Translations under genes and position numbers: made by a program
Notes under the pieces: generated by a model
Told to the model about the DNA's origin: nothing
What the model saw: the letters and a program-made list of their open reading frames with translations, nothing else
Databases searched by the model: none
In this document: positions 37,526 through 49,798 of the stretch, one piece after another
Numbering within the stretch: position 1 is the stretch's first letter
Layout: each line of letters starts with the position of its first letter
NCBI GenBank assembly: GCA_025267735.1
Contig: CM046311.1
Coordinates: 33,828,895 to 33,892,894, forward strand
Length of the DNA stretch: 64,000 nucleotides
Direction: 5' to 3'
Origin: Mactra quadrangularis
Taxonomy: Eukaryota > Mollusca > Bivalvia > Venerida > Mactridae

Positions 37526-37753
37526 TTAAGTGTGCACAACCTTTATGTCCTTTATAAGAGTTATAACATCAGTGGTTGATGATGGCAGCTGGTTCCAGTT
37601 CTGAATTGTGCGTCGGAAGAATGACATGTTGTATGTGAGGTTGGTATGTAGAATTAACGTGCGTCTCTTAAACATTATGTCACTAAGCATGATGTCATTT
37701 TGTGGAAATTCCATCAGGCTCTGATTATCTTCAAATCGGTATGATGGGAGCAA
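37526..37753 (-). pseudogene. LINE reverse-transcriptase C-terminal fragment
   Basis: The open frame contains NMSFFRRTIQNWNQLPSS, the conserved end of CR1/Jockey-type LINE ORFs (usually SFFPRTIRxWNxLP). It has no RT core upstream, so it is a 5'-truncated remnant. Confidence 0.6.
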
Positions 37754-38727
37754 GCGTTGCCGAATGGTAAGGACGTTAGGATTTTATTTTATTTGTAAGT
37801 TTCTTCTTCCTAGATTTAATATACTGTAAGAAATTATTTTCCTAGTCCGTCTACTTATCAGCTTTGTTTGACGTTTGATGGTCGTGTCACAATCTTGTTT
37901 AATGCATGATAACCTTGCGTGGATATACCATTGATTTTTCTGTCACGTGATAAAAATGACGTCTCTTTACATTTACATATAGTCGATTCTACTTTTTGTG
38001 AAGTCTGTCTTACGGGAATCTCCTCTTCAACGATGAGTGTACAAACATATCAGAAAAGTGTCTAGAAATCTTCAATGTTAGCATCTGCTAGAGTGATGAT
38101 GTTGTCAAGTAAACAGTTGCATTTCTTCTACACGCTTAAGGTATATGATTTACTACATATGGAGCTTGTCTATCTGTATTTTAATGCAATGTGCTTTCAT
38201 GTTGCTACATACTACAAAGTGATTACTGCTGCCAAGTATGGGTGATCATTGGTTAGATGTTGCTGTCACTGAAATTTGTCTAAAAATACCAATGCTGATC
38301 AAATTAACTCAAAATTCACTTTCAGCTGACAGTAGATCAGACTAATGGCGCAGTCCAAATATTATAATACGAAAGTGATTACATTTGTAAATTTCTATGC
38401 AATGCAAAACAGGTTGTATACAGAGAAATCTCGTTTTCAAAAACATATTCACATAAAAATACAATACATTCTAATACTTTTAATCAAAGGCAAAGTTAAT
38501 GGCGATTAATTTGAAATATCATATTTAAAATTTTCCTTAAAAAACTCTGTGATATATTGTGACCCTCCCTGTCGGGACTGTGTCAATCTTTCAATATAAA
38601 TTATACTGTATAATCGAATAGCTGAAAATAGACAATTACCCGTATTAAAGATAATTTTTACTCTATCTACAAATATTTTCCGTTATAAAAATACAATTTT
38701 ATTCGTCGCTTTATTTTACCCATACGT
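37754..38727. other. Gene 5 upstream flank
   Basis: No coding found. About 38350-38640 is homologous to 30940-31330 upstream of gene 4 (TTATAATACGAAATTGATTA-like; GTGACCCTCCCTGTCGGGACT). Gene 5 therefore has a gene-4-like upstream region with a class I 3' end. Confidence 0.5.
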
Positions 38728-38771
38728 GAAAACTAAACAAGAAGTTTAAAATTTCACATTACAAGGTGGAA
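38728..38771 (+). promoter_or_regulatory. Gene 5 ISRE-like motif, one mismatch
   Basis: GAAAACTAAAC at 38728-38738 differs from GAAANNGAAAC by one G-to-T change. ATG 33 nt later; TTTATTTTA stands at the TATA position. Confidence 0.4.
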
Positions 38772-39115
38772 ATGGCTGACGGTAATAGTATTCGGATAAA
38801 TTTGTCGGAGGAAGCAATGGATTATATTTGTTCTGTGTGTGTCCGAAGAAATATAACTAAAGAAGCTGTAAAATATTGCATAGACTGTAAAGATTATTGT
38901 TGTCAACAATGTACAGATATGCACAAAGTGTTTTCAACTTTGTCTGGTCACAGTTTAATGGACGTTGAACAAGGCAATCAATCTGGAAACCAAGCAACAA
39001 GTTTTCCAGAGTTCCCGACGGAAAGATGCTGTATACATAAGGGAAAAGTCATCGATATGTATTGCCAGGAGCATGATTCTGTTGGCTGCTATGCATGTAT
39101 AGCAACGGAACACAA
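38772..39115 (+). CDS. Gene 5 exon 1: double B-box, mosaic
   Basis: ATG at 38772; the in-frame GTG at 38766 is not a plausible start. The first half (CSVCVRRNITKEAVKYCIDC) is gene 1/2-like; the second (SLMDVEQGNQ) is gene 4/6-like. V24 replaces an aspartate conserved in all other copies next to C23; it is not a zinc ligand. Donor AA|GTAAGT after 39115. Confidence 0.9.
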
Positions 39116-39373
39116 GTAAGTGCTTAAAAAGAATTAAATTAACAGTATAGTTACATTTATAATACATAACTGATATTTTATGTTTGACAGGGATCTTTGG
39201 GTTCATTTAAGTGGCTAGTGTTTGGTTTAAAAATGTCATTAAAGACAAATTTATTTGTTCTTAAAATAGCCCAATTAAATCAACACTACTAAAATGGTAA
39301 ACATGAGAAGTGTTATATCGATTAGCATAAAAGAACTTTGTTTTAAATGTAGATAAACATGTCTTTTAATAGA

Positions 39374-41060
39374 GGATTATGGAGACTTCGGTAAATGACT
39401 ATATCGGTAAATTGATTTTATATAGTAAATCGTTTGGAGAGATAGGTAAATTGATATTGTATAGTGTAATTATTCTGAATGTGTGATAATCAATGTTCAT
39501 TATGATTTGTTTGTACATTATTGTTTGAACTTGTTTGTTAAATGTTGTTATATTTTAATAAAATCATAATTTCTCAATATTGAATAATATTTTCTTTTTT
39601 CTTGATATATACGAGTGATTTATATAAGTCATGGAGTTCAGATCAAATTGCATATTTTAAAAAAAGATATAAGAATAAAAAATAACTAACATAAATTCAT
39701 CAATTGTTTTATTAAATATGTCATGCATAATATGTCATATTTAAAAAAAAATGATAACAGTTGATAGCACGTCGTGAAACAATTAATTATAAAAAGATTA
39801 CATTATATAAATAGATAATTTGTTCCAATATTTTCGACGGGAATCTTACCAGACCTGAAATACACGAAATAAAATTAGAACAAAGTATAAAAAAATACAT
39901 ATAATATACATTAACTCAAGTCATTATAAAAAGTACATTGTATGTATCAATTAATAAATCGTTGTAATATATCGACGGGAATCAAACCATGCCTGAAAAA
40001 AAAACGATAAAAAAGGTAAATAAAATCATATTTTTTATAAAATATTAATGAAGTCAAAAGATAATTCAGTGAATTTATTAATTAATCCACGGGAATCAAG
40101 CAAACAACATAAAAAGTATAAGATAATACAGAATTTTTAGAAATATATTTATCAAACCATGTGATAATAAAAATTACATCGTATTTGTTATAAAATGCAA
40201 TATATTCACGGAATCGAGCCTGAAACATAAAACAGTAAAAAAATGGAGTCGAAAAAATCTATGTTCACTCAAAAGATAAATTGCCATTGATGACAGCCAA
40301 TTAGCTAATAAAATACCGGTGCGTTTAAAACAATCATGATTGTTCATATTCGTTCATATTAAAGTTTGAATGGCTTAATTGTCATCAATTGGCCAATTAA
40401 AGTTTGGTCACAAACAAGTCAGGTGTGCACATAATTAGCACAATATTTGTTGTAAATCTTTAATTTCATATCAGTCATTAAGTTGATAAAAAGTCAACAA
40501 TAAAATAGATTTATAAATTTTATTTACTATTTCATCTAAGTTAATACACATTCACAATGATCCACTTTCTTTACTTTATCAAACGTTAATTTTTTTAATA
40601 CAATGAATAATAATTACATAGAAATGAGAATATGAGATCGGACAAAACACATTCTTTAACATTTTCATCCAATCTTTTACTTCATATATGTACATCTTCA
40701 AAAGCGATTAAAAAACGATAAATAAATGATATTATTATACTTTTTCCCTGTTGCTGCCAATGTATCTTCATTGTCTTCTGTAATAGTAAAATGAAAAAAC
40801 AACAGCAGCGTGTAATTGTTATTTTTACAATAGTAAATCGTAAATTTCAAAATATAAACTGCCAAATAGGACAACTTAAATAATAAATATTTTAATGTAA
40901 GTACATTTGTATATTAATTCATTTTTATTTAATCATTAGCGACTGTTATTCACACCTACTTAATTTACACTATACAATATCAATTTACCGATCTCTCCAA
41001 ACGATTTACTATATAAAATCAATTTACCGATATAGTCATTTACCGAAGTCTCCAGATACC
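39374..41060. mobile_element. Non-autonomous DNA transposon, hAT-like, 1,687 bp
   Basis: Flanked by an exact 8-bp duplication TTAATAGA (39366-39373, 41061-41068). About 100-bp inverted ends: GGAGACTTCGGTAAATGACT at 39381, its complement ending near 41053. The interior holds about four diverged units of 115-136 bp, each with (CGA)CGGGAATC near 39836, 39973, 40088 and 40207. No transposase. The 8-bp duplication suggests the hAT superfamily. Confidence 0.85.
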
Positions 41061-41397
41061 TTAATAGATAAGCGTATAAATGTACAGTAAATAATTCACT
41101 TGGTTTAAATGAAACAGGCCTTATGCAGCCGCTATGTTTATCTTAACGAAGTGTTTTTAAGTCGATGATTATTTAACCAGTGCACAATATATTTTCGGAA
41201 ATTTATGTAGGTCAAAATTTAGATCTGATAACAATGATCATGTTATGCATAGATTCATTGTATTATGCCTTTTAATTTACCACAATAAACATGCGTGTTT
41301 CAAGGTGCAGTAGTAAAGACGTCAATTTGCACAGACTATAGAAGGGTTGTGTACGAGTCATTATTCCAAATTATTAAATTTTGTTTTATAAGGAGGT

Positions 41398-42160
41398 TAA
41401 CAAATCACGGATTTTCACGGAAATCACGGATCACGGATATTGTTACTAAAGATAACTAAACTCCTATTTATATACGGAGAATATAACAAATCAAGAACGA
41501 TTTTTACGGTTATCAATTTTTAGACATAACAGTTTACGGATATTCTACTAAATAATAACAAAACACGGACGATTTTTACGGAAATCTATTTTAGACATAA
41601 CAATTCACGGATATTCTACTAAATAATAACAAATCACGGACGATTTTACAGAAATCTATTTTAGTCATAACAAATTACGGATATTCTACTAAAAAATGAC
41701 GAAGTGTTAGCAATGATTTCATCCAATATGCCAAGAAATAAAATTATCAGAAAGACAAATTAAACAATCTAAATCTAGATCTTTAAAATGTCTAAGATGT
41801 AGAAATTAAATGTAAAAATTTCAATCAATCTTTTTTTATTATGAGTTTCAGTATCTTACAGATCAAATGCTGATAAATCATGGATTATTACGTAAATTCC
41901 GGAAATAACGGATAATCATGAAAAATCCAAAATTCACGGATTCTATGCAAAAATCACGGACTACTGGCGGAAAAGTCGGAAATCACGTATTTTAATTTAC
42001 CAATTACGGACGATCATTATGGTAAACTATGTTGATTTTGTGGATAAATACGTATATTTCGATAGGAATTCTCGATAATTGTACGTTTTTGGAAAAAAAT
42101 AATAAAAAACTACATGAAATATGAAAATCCGTGATTTCCGTGAAAATCCGTGATTTGTTA
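41398..42160. mobile_element. CACGGA-repeat inverted element, 763 bp
   Basis: The outer 34 bp at each end are exact reverse complements (TAACAAATCACGGATTTTCA at 41398; TGAAAATCCGTGATTTGTTA ending 42160). Inside are about three 70-bp units (ATCACGGACGATTTTTACGG...ATATTCTACTAAATAATAAC). No coding. Confidence 0.8.
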
Positions 42161-42324
42161 CAATTGTTTAAATTTCATTTGTTTTATTAAAACTTCAGCA
42201 TATTTCCTTACGTTGATCAGTTAATATATTTACAAAAAAACGCTACGCCGTACAGAAAGTTCTTTTAACGGTCAATGAACATTCTTCTTACATTAAAATC
42301 ATTGTAGCGTATTTTTTATCGATT

Positions 42325-42412
42325 GAATGTTAGGATGAATTGGAATGTTAGAATGAATGGGAACGTTAGGATGAATAGGAATGTTAGATGAATGGGAATG
42401 TTAAGATGAAGG
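42325..42412. repeat. 20-bp minisatellite, 4-5 units
   Basis: Units of GAATGTTAGGATGAATGG with small changes. Confidence 0.8.
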
Positions 42413-42743
42413 GGATCTTAGTAGAATGGGATGTGAGAAGGTATGGGAGTGAGTATATAATATATGACTGTATTGTGTTTTGCCTGTCAGATAGACATTA
42501 CGGAGGGAATAAATAATTAAAGGTGTTTAACTTGTTGTATTTTCTTGTAGCGAGATGCGTTACATCATGTTATACTGATCACTTTTTTTCAATCAATCTT
42601 TCAATCAATTTTGCAAACAGAACATATTCTTCTCTTGCTATCTGAAAAGAGGAACAAATGTTTACCTTGTCGATATTAGACTTTATTTTAGCATCAATGT
42701 ATGTATACACATGTACGTGTATATTTAGTTTGTTTCATTTCAG

Positions 42744-44103
42744 GTCATGTCCACAGAGTAAGATTTATTCTGTACCAGACATGTTGAAAGTTTTGTTCAA
42801 CTCATCTGAAAGCAAAGAGACGGAGAGTCGTCTTAAACAAATGATGACTTCCATGTCAAAATTGAGTGAATCTAAAGATACCCAGTTGGAGGCACTGTTT
42901 GAATCAAAGAAGAATGCTTTGGATCAAGTTGCTACATTCCAAAAAGTGCTGGAAGGTTTAGTTAGACATGCTGCAGACAAATCAAAGGAAGAAATAGAAA
43001 AAGCGTTCAATAATGTTGAGAAGGAAATACTGGAAGATAAAGGAAGCATTGACGAAACTAACAATTTGTTACAAGATATCGATGATAGGCTTACCAATTC
43101 AGCATCCAATATAGCACAACGGTTTGTATGTTCAAAATTAGCCCAGAAAAATATCATCGATGCAGACATGGTAAAGGCACAACAACAAACTGGTGATCAT
43201 AAAGACGTAAAGATAATTTTTAAGTTTGACAATGCATTGTGTGATTACATCCAAGGTTTACATGGGATTGGTAAAGTACTGATTTCTGGGAAGAAAAGAG
43301 TTAACAAGTACAAATTAAATGGCAGTCAAGATATCAACATTAGCTTATCTAATGATACTAACAAGTGCTCGTCTTTTGGATGCTGTCTCATATCAGATCA
43401 ACTACTACTAGTCACTGATCGGGACAACAAGAAACTTAAACGAGTTGATATCAAGACGAAATCTGTAGTTTATCACTGTTCATTAAGCTGTTATATATTT
43501 GGCGTATGTTTAGTCAATGATAAAGAAGTTGCAATCGGATGTAGCAATCCACACAAGATTCAGTTTGTCGGCATTGAAAACAAGATGAAGCTTACAAGAA
43601 AGATTGACACAACTCATCTCTGCTATGGTATTGCTATGAACAATGATCATATTTATGTTACTGATATGAGTGATTCCCTATATGTTTATGATATGAATGG
43701 TTCATCATTGAAGACAGTAACAAATGACAATGCTGGAAGCAGATTGTTTACTCATAGTACACATATCACCTACAATGATGTTCGGAACAAAATGTTCGTT
43801 GGTACCTACGGTAAAGGATTTGTATGTTTTGATGGTGATGTCAACCACATGTATACAATCGATGATAATGCTTTGGCTGGTGCAGATGGTTTGTGTTGCG
43901 ATAGTAGCGGAAACGTGTTTGTAGTTGGACGAACTTCTAACAATATTGTACAATATAATGAAGATGGGGAGAAGATTGGTGTTGTTGTGAAACAAGATGA
44001 TGGGTTCACTCGCCCTACTTCTATTTCGTTTAATCCAAGTGATACGAGATTATTTGTGACATTGTACAACTCTGATGTATTGAAAGTATTTGAATTAGAA
44101 TAG
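42744..44103 (+). CDS. Gene 5 exon 2: coiled coil and NHL-like propeller
   Basis: Intact 1,360-nt exon, 567-aa protein. Loops: M-S-D after VTD, R-T-S after VVG, LYNS in the last blade. DNA at 43830-44040 is near identical to gene 2; the last 60 nt (TTATTTGTGACATTGTAC) resemble gene 4. The linker differs from the others (IIFKFDNALCDY; N-K-Y-K-L-N instead of D-L-Y-K-L-K). AATAAA candidate near 44434. Confidence 0.9.
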
Positions 44104-44941
44104 ACACTAATACATTTCCAATGCAAAAATGTAATTTAATTCATTTTAAAATAAGTTTACCAAGATGTATTGAAAATATTAGACTAAGAATAGACACTAG
44201 TACATGCCATCAATGTAAAAATGAAATTCTGATTTAGTGTGTAATACTTAAGTTGTAAAAAGCAACAACTGACATTTAAAACGTGTTAGTTTAATACATT
44301 GAAAACGTCAGCTGTTTCAGCTGTTTTTAAAAAAATTGATATAGATAATGAGATGAGCTTAAATCAAAAATAAGTTTTTGAAATGACTACATGTTGTAGT
44401 TCTATGTGATAATACTGTAGTATATTATCATAATAAAATATAAACAAAGTAATACAGTCCCGTTACCATCCTTGAAGCATTCACAAAACATCAACGATGT
44501 TTTCAGTATTTCCACATCTGTAAGTTGGGAAAATTTTTTTTAGTATGGTTAAATTTATTATCACTTCTTATCTAGGGTTCACGTGCATTTATTGATTTAC
44601 TGAACCCTTCGTAAAGTGTATAAGGTCCCTAACATATTACATAAAGGGTTGGGTAAACACATACACTTAACAAAACTTATAGGTATACATGTATATTTTG
44701 GCTAATATCTAAGTAAATGTTTGTTCGATTTAAGTCAATTTTTCAACATATATAGTCTGAATATGGAACAACATTATATTGTTTATTTCATTACATAGAA
44801 CAAAAGATTTAACAAGTAATTACAAAACATCACAGTGTGAAAAAAAGTCAATGTAACAAAATGAGGATTGTGATCTCCGTGACTTAGTTAATGTTGTAAA
44901 ATGATAGCGACATTCGGGTAAATGTGTCTATGATTCTCTCT
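44104..44941 (+). other. Gene 5 3' flank (class I)
   Basis: Close homologue of 4477-5342, including the duplicated CDS-end segment at about 44163-44205. Confidence 0.65.
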
Positions 44942-45640
44942 CTAATAACGAGTGTGACCTCCATGGCTGTTGAGAACCGATTGGCATCGCGTTCTCATGG
45001 ATCTCACATACTGATGAACGTGATGATGACGTATACCTGTCCATTTGCGTACAATCCTTCCGCATAGTTCAGCTAGAGGTTGGGCTGCAACAACACGATG
45101 TACACGGCGGTTCAATTTATCCCATACGTGTTCTTTTATGTTTAACTAGAGATTTCGGCGGTGTGCACATCAGCGTGATGTGGTTGTAATGAAGTAATTT
45201 TGTTGTCGCTCTTGTTGTGTTGGCTGGCGCGCAATCCATTTTAACAACCAATAGCTAATTCTAGCTGTTCTATCGTTAACCTTCTCATTGTGTGTTTTTG
45301 GATGCGTGGGTTGTAATACTGTCCACAGCGACCATGTGCAATTTGGATTAGCGCCAGACACGATTTCCTCGTACGTTTAACGAATTTCATCTATTCACAG
45401 TTCAACGCACCGGTTATATTACTTACGTAGAAGTGACTACGCAGCAATAATTTTTATATAGTCAATAGCAGATGTACAAAGTTTCGCTAAAAAATATTTG
45501 TTCATAAAAAAGTTGTACGCAATTGAAATATGTATACTTATAAGTTTTCTTAAGTGTATACAGTGCTATCCGAAATTCCATTTTCACTAGTAAAAATATT
45601 GGGTTTTTTCCTTTATACATGTACCATTAAAATTCATTTT
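44942..45640 (-). pseudogene. Tc1-like transposase remnant, second copy
   Basis: Minus strand from about 45130 to 44942 again reads LNRRVH, VRSMRTRCQSVL and SHGGHTRY plus stop. The same breaks as at 5343-5790 show it was already degenerate before duplication. Confidence 0.6.
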
Positions 45641-45840
45641 AGATGTATTTATCTAGTTGGAAATGTATTATAAACTATAATAAGGGAGAAATTCTGCATT
45701 TAACAATTGTATTTGCTCTAATTTACATGTATTCAAAGTTATTACTTTGTTCCCTCAAATATTGATAAAATTGAAGAACAAATCACATATATACAAAATT
45801 GTAAACGTAATTACGGATGGCAGTTTATTGATATAATTCA

Positions 45841-45971
45841 TTTTTTCTCAACTGTCAAAAGATGAATATTTTTTATGGTGACGTCGTGCTCATTAACTAA
45901 TATTCGTGATATTGTGATGATAAGTAATCAATCACCATGGAATTATTCAAATTTTGACAGTTGAGAAAAAA
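45841..45971. repeat. Hairpin element, copy 3
   Basis: Arms CTCAACTGTCAAAA and TTTTGACAGTTGAG are exact complements and match copy 1. Confidence 0.75.
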
Positions 45972-46303
45972 AGACTATACAAAGCTTAGAACTAGTAAAA
46001 TGTCTTGTTTTTTCAACTGAGGTTATTTCATTGGTTGTCACAACAATGATATTTTGTTGAATAGAACATTGTACTGTTTTTTTGCTGTTATAGTACATTT
46101 GAAGTTCTTATTTAATGGTCCGTGTATATTACCTAGCAATTTATTCACGGATTTCAAAACTCACAATACTTGGTAGTGATTTAGTAACAGTGTAATCCCT
46201 AAGTAGCAAGAAAGAGTCAAGTTTCAAGACCTTCTTTCTTTAGCTGTCAAAGATTGATCATTGTCAAAATGATCATACAATAACATCTATTGTTACCGCT
46301 TAT
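45972..46303. other. Class I flank before SINE B
   Basis: Homologous to 6361-6700; nothing else seen. Confidence 0.5.
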
Positions 46304-46611
46304 AAGCCGCCCGGCTAGCTCAGTTAGTAGTACGCAAGTATACTTATCGAAGGGTCGATTCCCGGGCGGGGTATACTTTTGTGAAGCTTGGTCATGAAAT
46401 TTATATCTACGGCCATTCTCCATCCAACCAATAATTTTTAATTATGTAGGGCAGTTGTCAGTCACTGACGAAAGTATGCTTTAGTAGATGGTTAACAGCT
46501 GAATCCAGAGATTTAACCTTTCCAGGAGGAGTGAGTAAATTGACTGTCCGCCGTTATATGACCAGTACAATGTGTTGCTACGGCATTAAACCCAATAGAA
46601 ACAAACAAGTA
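46304..46611 (+). mobile_element. SINE family B, full length, with empty sites in paralogues
   Basis: tRNA-like head GCCGCCCGGCTAGCTCAGTT with box B GGGTCGATTCCC, family B body, tail GTGTTGCTACGGCATTAAAC ending in an A-rich GAAACAAACAAG. ACCGCTTAT duplicated at 46295-46303 and 46612-46620. The uninterrupted target is seen at about 6700 and 19440. Confidence 0.92.
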
Positions 46612-46620
46612 ACCGCTTAT

Positions 46621-48202
46621 CCTGTATCTCTTTCTGGTTAGGAAAACATCCAGTTCATTAGACATTATTGCAATATGAGCATATTGTTTTCACTGAACTT
46701 ACAGCCGTTTGTGAACATTCTATTCTTTTTTCTACTGGATATAATGCAGTGTCAACTAAAATGACCGTCATTGTATGACAATGAGCTGATAAAATCTATT
46801 GTCCAGGATCCTCCTCTACACATATACTTACACTACTCTTCTACAAGGTTGGCAACTTCTTCATAAACATTATTAATGTAGGAAAATCAGCATTGTCAAA
46901 TTTTCATGTAAGAGTGAATTTCATCAACTCTTTTCTTCAAACATAACTGTTTTATAATGAACAAAATACAGCAGATAATGAGAATAGTGCGTTCAGTGAA
47001 AACAGAAAACGATGATAAATATATAACAAAGTAGAATTCTAACTCAAAATGTTTATTTAAGATCTTTCACAAAACATAGAAGTTACAACATATAGATGAC
47101 ATATTGTTGTAATTGTTTACATTAAGGTGTTGGTATGGTGTTGATATTTGATGGTGTTTAAGATAGTTTAAACCATTTATATAATTATCAAGATTAGTGA
47201 CACAGAGTGGTATTAACTTGGATACATGCAAACATATTTATAATAAAAAATTAGATCCACAATAGATTCATAAAATATTATTCATTTTTTGTTTATCAAA
47301 AACTGTAACCAGTTAATCTTAACATTTGGTGACTAGATGACAAAAGCACCAAATGTTTACTGATACTTTTTCCCATTTTTTGTACAATATGAATTTTTTT
47401 CTTCAACGCCATACGTTGGAATGATATATTTATTTGACTGTTGTTTGGGGCAATAGATAGGAATTTCCGAATAGATAAAAGTTTCTGTATTTTTTTATGA
47501 AAGGTATTATAAAAATGACTTATAACAAGTTCGATAATTTCGTCTTTTAAGGATTACAATTTTTTCGTGCTTAATACATTATTAATGCAAAATAAAAAAG
47601 CGACAAATATTTACTGCAGACCATCACCAGAGATTATTAAAGCAAAACAGATTGAAACAAAAAATATTGAAGTCTTGAGTACACATTCACATTCTTGCTT
47701 TTACAGCAAAAACACAAAAATGTCACAAAAACATTTCTATTGCATTTAAATTTTCTTCCCTTTTCTGCTTAGAATTCAATTTTAAGGAGTGAATATTACC
47801 TATTGTTTGTTCTTCGACTGTAATTCTTCATTTATTGTAAATAAATGTTAAGATAGACCAAGAAAATATTTTCAATAATGACTCCATATGAACTATGCAG
47901 CACTAAGGGAGGTAATATTGTAGTTCAAATTCACATGTTCTATAAGTCAAGGGAGGTTATTACCAAAGGAAGTCAATTTCAGTAATTGTTTATACTTATA
48001 AAAAGATTTTATGTATATTAGAAATTTAACACTTGATATAATTATATTGACTGTTTATAAAATCATATCATATATTTAAGTCCAGAAAAGAATACGCACA
48101 GTTATTTATATACTAAAGTAGTTATAAGTCTCACAAATAACATCTATTACATAACCTATTAAATATAAGATAATACATAAAAATTGTCCATAATTATTTT
48201 AA
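46621..48202. other. Class I flank after SINE B
   Basis: Homologous to 6710-8227. CTAAGGGAGGTAAT and CAAGGGAGGTTATT motifs lie near 47904 and 47948. A 60-codon open frame at 47567 is chance. Confidence 0.5.
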
Positions 48203-49798
48203 AACAACTTTATGCTAGTTCACAAACATAGACTGTGTAAAGTCGGCATAATCATATGCATCAGGTATGACACGTCCGGTTCTATCCACGTACGGTTTCA
48301 TACGACCAATACAATAGTCAGCTTGTTCCTTCGTAAGATTCTGCAATAACAAAAAAGAAGAATTGATTACTAAATGATGATAAACCTTTTTTAATATTCA
48401 TGTTACTTTGCACTCAGACATGGGTTTTGAAGCAGTACATACATACAGAATAAAGAAACTGATAGGAGTGATATAAGAGAAGTTTTCCTCACAGTGTACA
48501 TAAGCCAAATAAGAAATACTTGCAATATAATTATACAATCAGCATATTGTTTGCTTGTTAATGGTTAGTGCAGACTACATCAAGTATTCCTTAAGTTGTG
48601 CATGCCTGGCCGAATGTAATCTTCTGGCGGGTTGTAACAAGGATTTGCTACAGTCCGCAACTAAAAACAAGGAAACACTTAGTATCACTAATGAATTATT
48701 AGATTATGTTGTTAATTACAAGAGGGTCAAATAACAGGAATTTAACCTCTTATTTGATTATACAGAATATTAATGGTTTTGAGGACAGTCGGATCTGGCA
48801 AAATTCAATTGCAATACTTATACACATTTAACCACTTCGCTAAAACCAAGAAATTGAAATTTGTAGGGTCTTAAACTAGCATATATAGGAAGAAATTACA
48901 AAATAATAATTGTTAAAAGAAAAAACTTACAGCATAAATTTCGTTTAACGTAATAAATAGGTTTTCTCAAGAAGTTAGAGCTCGGAAAGCTAGTTCCACC
49001 TCCGAACTCGACTGGACGTCCTATGTCTCACGGCTTATCATAAACGCCATATATTCTAGTGATACATGACCATCTCTGTAAATATCAAAATACAAGTATG
49101 TGAACCTTGGTGACTGCTTGAAATACATATAAGAATTGATCTGAAAATCTAGTTTTACTCAACACAATACAACGGAGGCATGAACCATTTCTAGATATGA
49201 TTATGTAACGGAGGTATGAAATATACTAGTATGAATTTATACTGCCTTGCCCTTAAGCAAGAAAACGGAGCATTGATACAGTGCCCACCCACAACCTGAG
49301 TTGTAAGGGGTTCTATTCCAATTTGGACACTATTTTTTGAGGGGGGGGTAAATATTAGATAGCTAATTTTTGTAAGACTACATGATACATCAATGTAGTG
49401 TTTTCATATTTATAAATATTCACTGCTTTTTTGTACTTCTTACAAAGCCTGTCAAATGGTTTTAAACAAACAAACAAATAGCAAGTAATTACAAAAGGGT
49501 TAATATGACTGACAGTTGAATTAGATTCCCTTGTTATGTTTCATTCTGTTCCAGGCCAAGCTGACATATCTACAAGTCGTAATAAAACTGTCTCAGTTTC
49601 TCAGGTCAGAGTGATCAAACTACATTTTATGAAGTTAAAGATTACACTAACCTGTTAGGATCCACCATATTAAGTATGGCTTGGAACTCAGGATCAACTT
49701 GTCCAACTTCTACAACAGGCAGGTCATAACCTAGAGCTCTTAAACAAGATTCAAATACCTGATGGTCAAGTTTACCAGATTTGTCTTTATCAAAATAT
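48203..49798 (-). pseudogene. Alpha-spectrin 3'-end pseudogene, copy 2
   Basis: Same three exon blocks as copy 1 on the minus strand. Exon 49652-49798 is open (FDKDKSGKLDHQVF, CLRALGYDLPVV). Exon 48931-49075 has lost the glutamine codon of LQEYMAF and carries TAG in RETE and TGA at the glycine of TSGE. The last exon, about 48213-48338, is intact to FTQSMFVN and stop. Lesions differ from copy 1, so the two decayed independently after duplication. Confidence 0.9.

Larger units (their letters stand above)
39116..42743 (+). other. Gene 5 intron, 3,628 bp, with two elements
   Basis: Donor GTAAGTGC, acceptor CATTTCAG followed by G (AA|G still codes K115). Holds the hAT-like element at 39374-41060, the CACGGA element at 41398-42160 and a minisatellite at 42325-42412. 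Confidence 0.8.

Noticed and set aside
39830..40260. CRISPR-like spaced repeat in the gene 5 intron
   Set aside because: Units are long, diverged and lie inside a eukaryotic transposon; no short identical repeats with unique spacers.
42658..42743. Exon 2 frames extending into the intron (for example MFTLSILDFILASMYVYTC, resembling a signal peptide)
   Set aside because: The extension is the pyrimidine-rich acceptor read as protein and differs between copies; a conserved CAG acceptor and split K115 codon explain the exon start.
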